This document shows positions 6,231 to 7,240 of a DNA stretch of 7,240 nt, piece by piece (position 1 is the first letter of the stretch; each line of letters opens with the position of its first letter). The notes below the pieces were generated by a model. The model was not told the DNA's origin and did not search any database. It saw only the letters and a program-made list of their open reading frames with translations. Both the position numbers and the translations under genes were made by a program. This DNA comes from Bacteroidales bacterium (GTDB taxonomy: Bacteria > Bacteroidota > Bacteroidia > Bacteroidales > VadinHA17): contig JALOMK010000113.1 in the NCBI GenBank assembly GCA_025455505.1, positions 1-7,240 of the forward strand. The letters are read 5' to 3'.

Positions 6231-7148
6231 TTACTTCCTTGCAAGGAGCGCGCTCTTAAGCCTGCCCTTGTAGTCATCGATCTGGTCAGGTGTTTCGAAG
6301 CCGACAATCAGCATATCCACCGTGCCAAGGCCGAGAACAAAGCGGAGCGACTCATCAATCTTTGCCGGGTCGTTCCTGAATTTTCCGTTTCCGATAAGCT
6401 TCATCCCTATGACTCCCTTGCCTTCCTTGTGAAGGCTTTCTATAACCGGGGTAACAAGGGCCGGGTCTTTTTTATCCATCGACTCTCCGAAGGCGTTTAC
6501 GCGTACGTGTATAACATCAATCCAGGGGTTTCCCACGCATGCCTGCATCGCCTCGAGCGAATGCACCGATACGCCGTGTGCCCGGATTATCTTCCGTGCC
6601 TTCAGGTCCTCGAGGATGTCCATCTGCCTTTTGTATTTTTCAGTCCAGGCAGGATCTGTCATGCAATGTATCTGGACCAGGTCTATATAATCGGTGTTCA
6701 ATTCCTTGCGGAACCTTTCTATTACCTTGTCTGCATCGGGCCGCTCGGGTTCGGGAAGGCCTCCCGGGCTTACCCATATCTTTGTGCCCAGCACATAAGA
6801 GTCCCTTGGTATTCCCTTTAGTGCTGCCGCAGTAAAGGGATGAGTTCCATAGCTGTCGGCACAGTCGAAAAACCTTACACCCCTGTCATAGGCCTGTTTT
6901 ATGAGCGATTCAGCAACCCCGGCGCGCGTTATGTTTGATGACCTGTTATAGCCGGAGAAACCGGTTCCCATTCCGAGAAGAGTTGTCTTTATCCCTGATT
7001 TACCGAGCCTGACAAGCTGCAGGGGATCGTCCGATGCACTTGCCGCATGGAAAGGAACAGCGTTCACTGCATTTGCAAGAAAAAGCGAACCGGCTCCTGC
7101 CGAAAGTGTTGTTACAAACTGCCTGCGTGATAATTTCTTTCTTCCCAT
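6231..7148 (-). CDS. Tat-exported aldo/keto reductase family oxidoreductase
   Basis: A 305-residue NAD(P)-dependent aldo/keto reductase that interconverts a carbonyl and an alcohol. The N-terminus has a twin-arginine signal, SRRQFV (7-12), then a hydrophobic Ala/Gly/Leu stretch ending near ANAVNA (25-30), predicting export in the folded state. The TIM-barrel starts at LVRLGKSGIKTTLLGMGTG (45-63). The catalytic tetrad is complete: Asp95 and Tyr100 in FFDCADSYG, Lys123 in GTKIW and His161 in VQIHCM. The cofactor-side C-terminal segment, GVIGMKLIGNG and MLIVGFETPDQID (246-255, 279-291), is also present. No Fe-S cysteine cluster is seen. The ATG at 7148 is chosen because it starts directly at the Tat n-region (MGRKKLSRRQ). 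The lactonase gene follows 33 nt downstream. An exported reductase would have to carry its nicotinamide cofactor through Tat. Substrate unknown. Confidence 0.93.
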   Translation of the reverse strand: MGRKKLSRRQFVTTLSAGAGSLFLANAVNAVPFHAASASDDPLQLVRLGKSGIKTTLLGMGTGFSGYNRSSNITRAGVAESLIKQAYDRGVRFFDCADSYGTHPFTAAALKGIPRDSYVLGTKIWVSPGGLPEPERPDADKVIERFRKELNTDYIDLVQIHCMTDPAWTEKYKRQMDILEDLKARKIIRAHGVSVHSLEAMQACVGNPWIDVIHVRVNAFGESMDKKDPALVTPVIESLHKEGKGVIGMKLIGNGKFRNDPAKIDESLRFVLGLGTVDMLIVGFETPDQIDDYKGRLKSALLARK

Positions 7149-7167
7149 ATCGATTCGGATTAATTTA

Positions 7168-7240
7168 TTAACCTGGTATTATTTGTCGCAATCCTATAAG
7201 ATCTGCAAGAAACTGGGGCGACACGGGCCTTCCGCTCCTG
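7168..7240 (-). CDS. Possible 3' end of an unidentified upstream gene
   Basis: On the minus strand one frame is open from the right edge of the window to a TAA at 7168-7170, giving 23 residues (SGRPVSPQFLADLIGLRQI is most of it). The stretch is richer in GC than the AT-rich spacer just beyond the stop, which resembles the coding/non-coding contrast elsewhere in the window. The stop is 19 nt before the reductase ATG, a normal operon distance. The fragment is too short to assign a family, and one of the other two frames is open nearly as far, so this is a suggestion rather than a firm gene. Confidence 0.35.
   Translation of the reverse strand, partial: RSGRPVSPQFLADLIGLRQIIPG

Noticed and set aside
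5788..6273. 161-residue plus-strand frame antisense to the lactonase and reductase genes
   Set aside because: It lies almost entirely opposite a well-supported SMP-30 gene, crosses a gene boundary, and has low-complexity Ser/Leu/Pro composition typical of antisense frames.

Overview
The window looks like an ordinary chromosomal stretch from a member of the Bacteroidota (Bacteroidetes). Four things point that way: a TonB-dependent receptor with an N-terminal carboxypeptidase-regulatory-like domain, little sign of Shine-Dalgarno use, two matches to the Bacteroidetes-type promoter (TTG / TAnnTTTG), and a Tat-signal aldo/keto reductase next to a secreted SMP-30 lactonase. The species cannot be named from this sequence. 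I found no mobile element, CRISPR array, rRNA or tRNA, and no defence or biosynthetic system.

Layout. Bases 1-379 (+) are the 3' end of uvrC (excision endonuclease). A convergent gap (380-568) follows; at its left edge, touching the uvrC stop codon, is a 12-bp perfect palindrome that matches the chromosomal ParB site parS at 14 of 16 positions. All other genes are on the minus strand. Read in transcription order from the right edge they are: the possible last 23 codons of an unidentified gene (7168-7240), a Tat-exported aldo/keto reductase (6231-7148), a secreted SMP-30/gluconolactonase-like protein (5295-6197), a small YwbE-family protein (4969-5160), a long-form 6-phosphofructokinase (3553-4884), a HAD phosphatase (2952-3551) and a TonB-dependent outer-membrane receptor (569-2989).

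Likely transcription units. (a) The reductase and lactonase are 33 nt apart and probably cotranscribed, possibly with the unidentified gene 19 nt upstream. Together they could oxidise a sugar or alcohol and open the resulting lactone in the periplasm. (b) ywbE has its own candidate promoter and a candidate hairpin terminator. (c) pfk, the HAD gene and the receptor gene form a tight cluster: 1 nt separates the first pair and the second pair overlaps by up to 38 nt, behind a candidate promoter. This places a glycolytic kinase, a small phosphatase and a nutrient receptor in one probable operon, although the receptor's substrate cannot be read from the sequence.

The points most worth following up are the parS-like palindrome, the mixed ATP/PPi specificity signature of the phosphofructokinase, and the predicted periplasmic reductase-lactonase pair. 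I see no convincing evidence of an undescribed multi-gene system.
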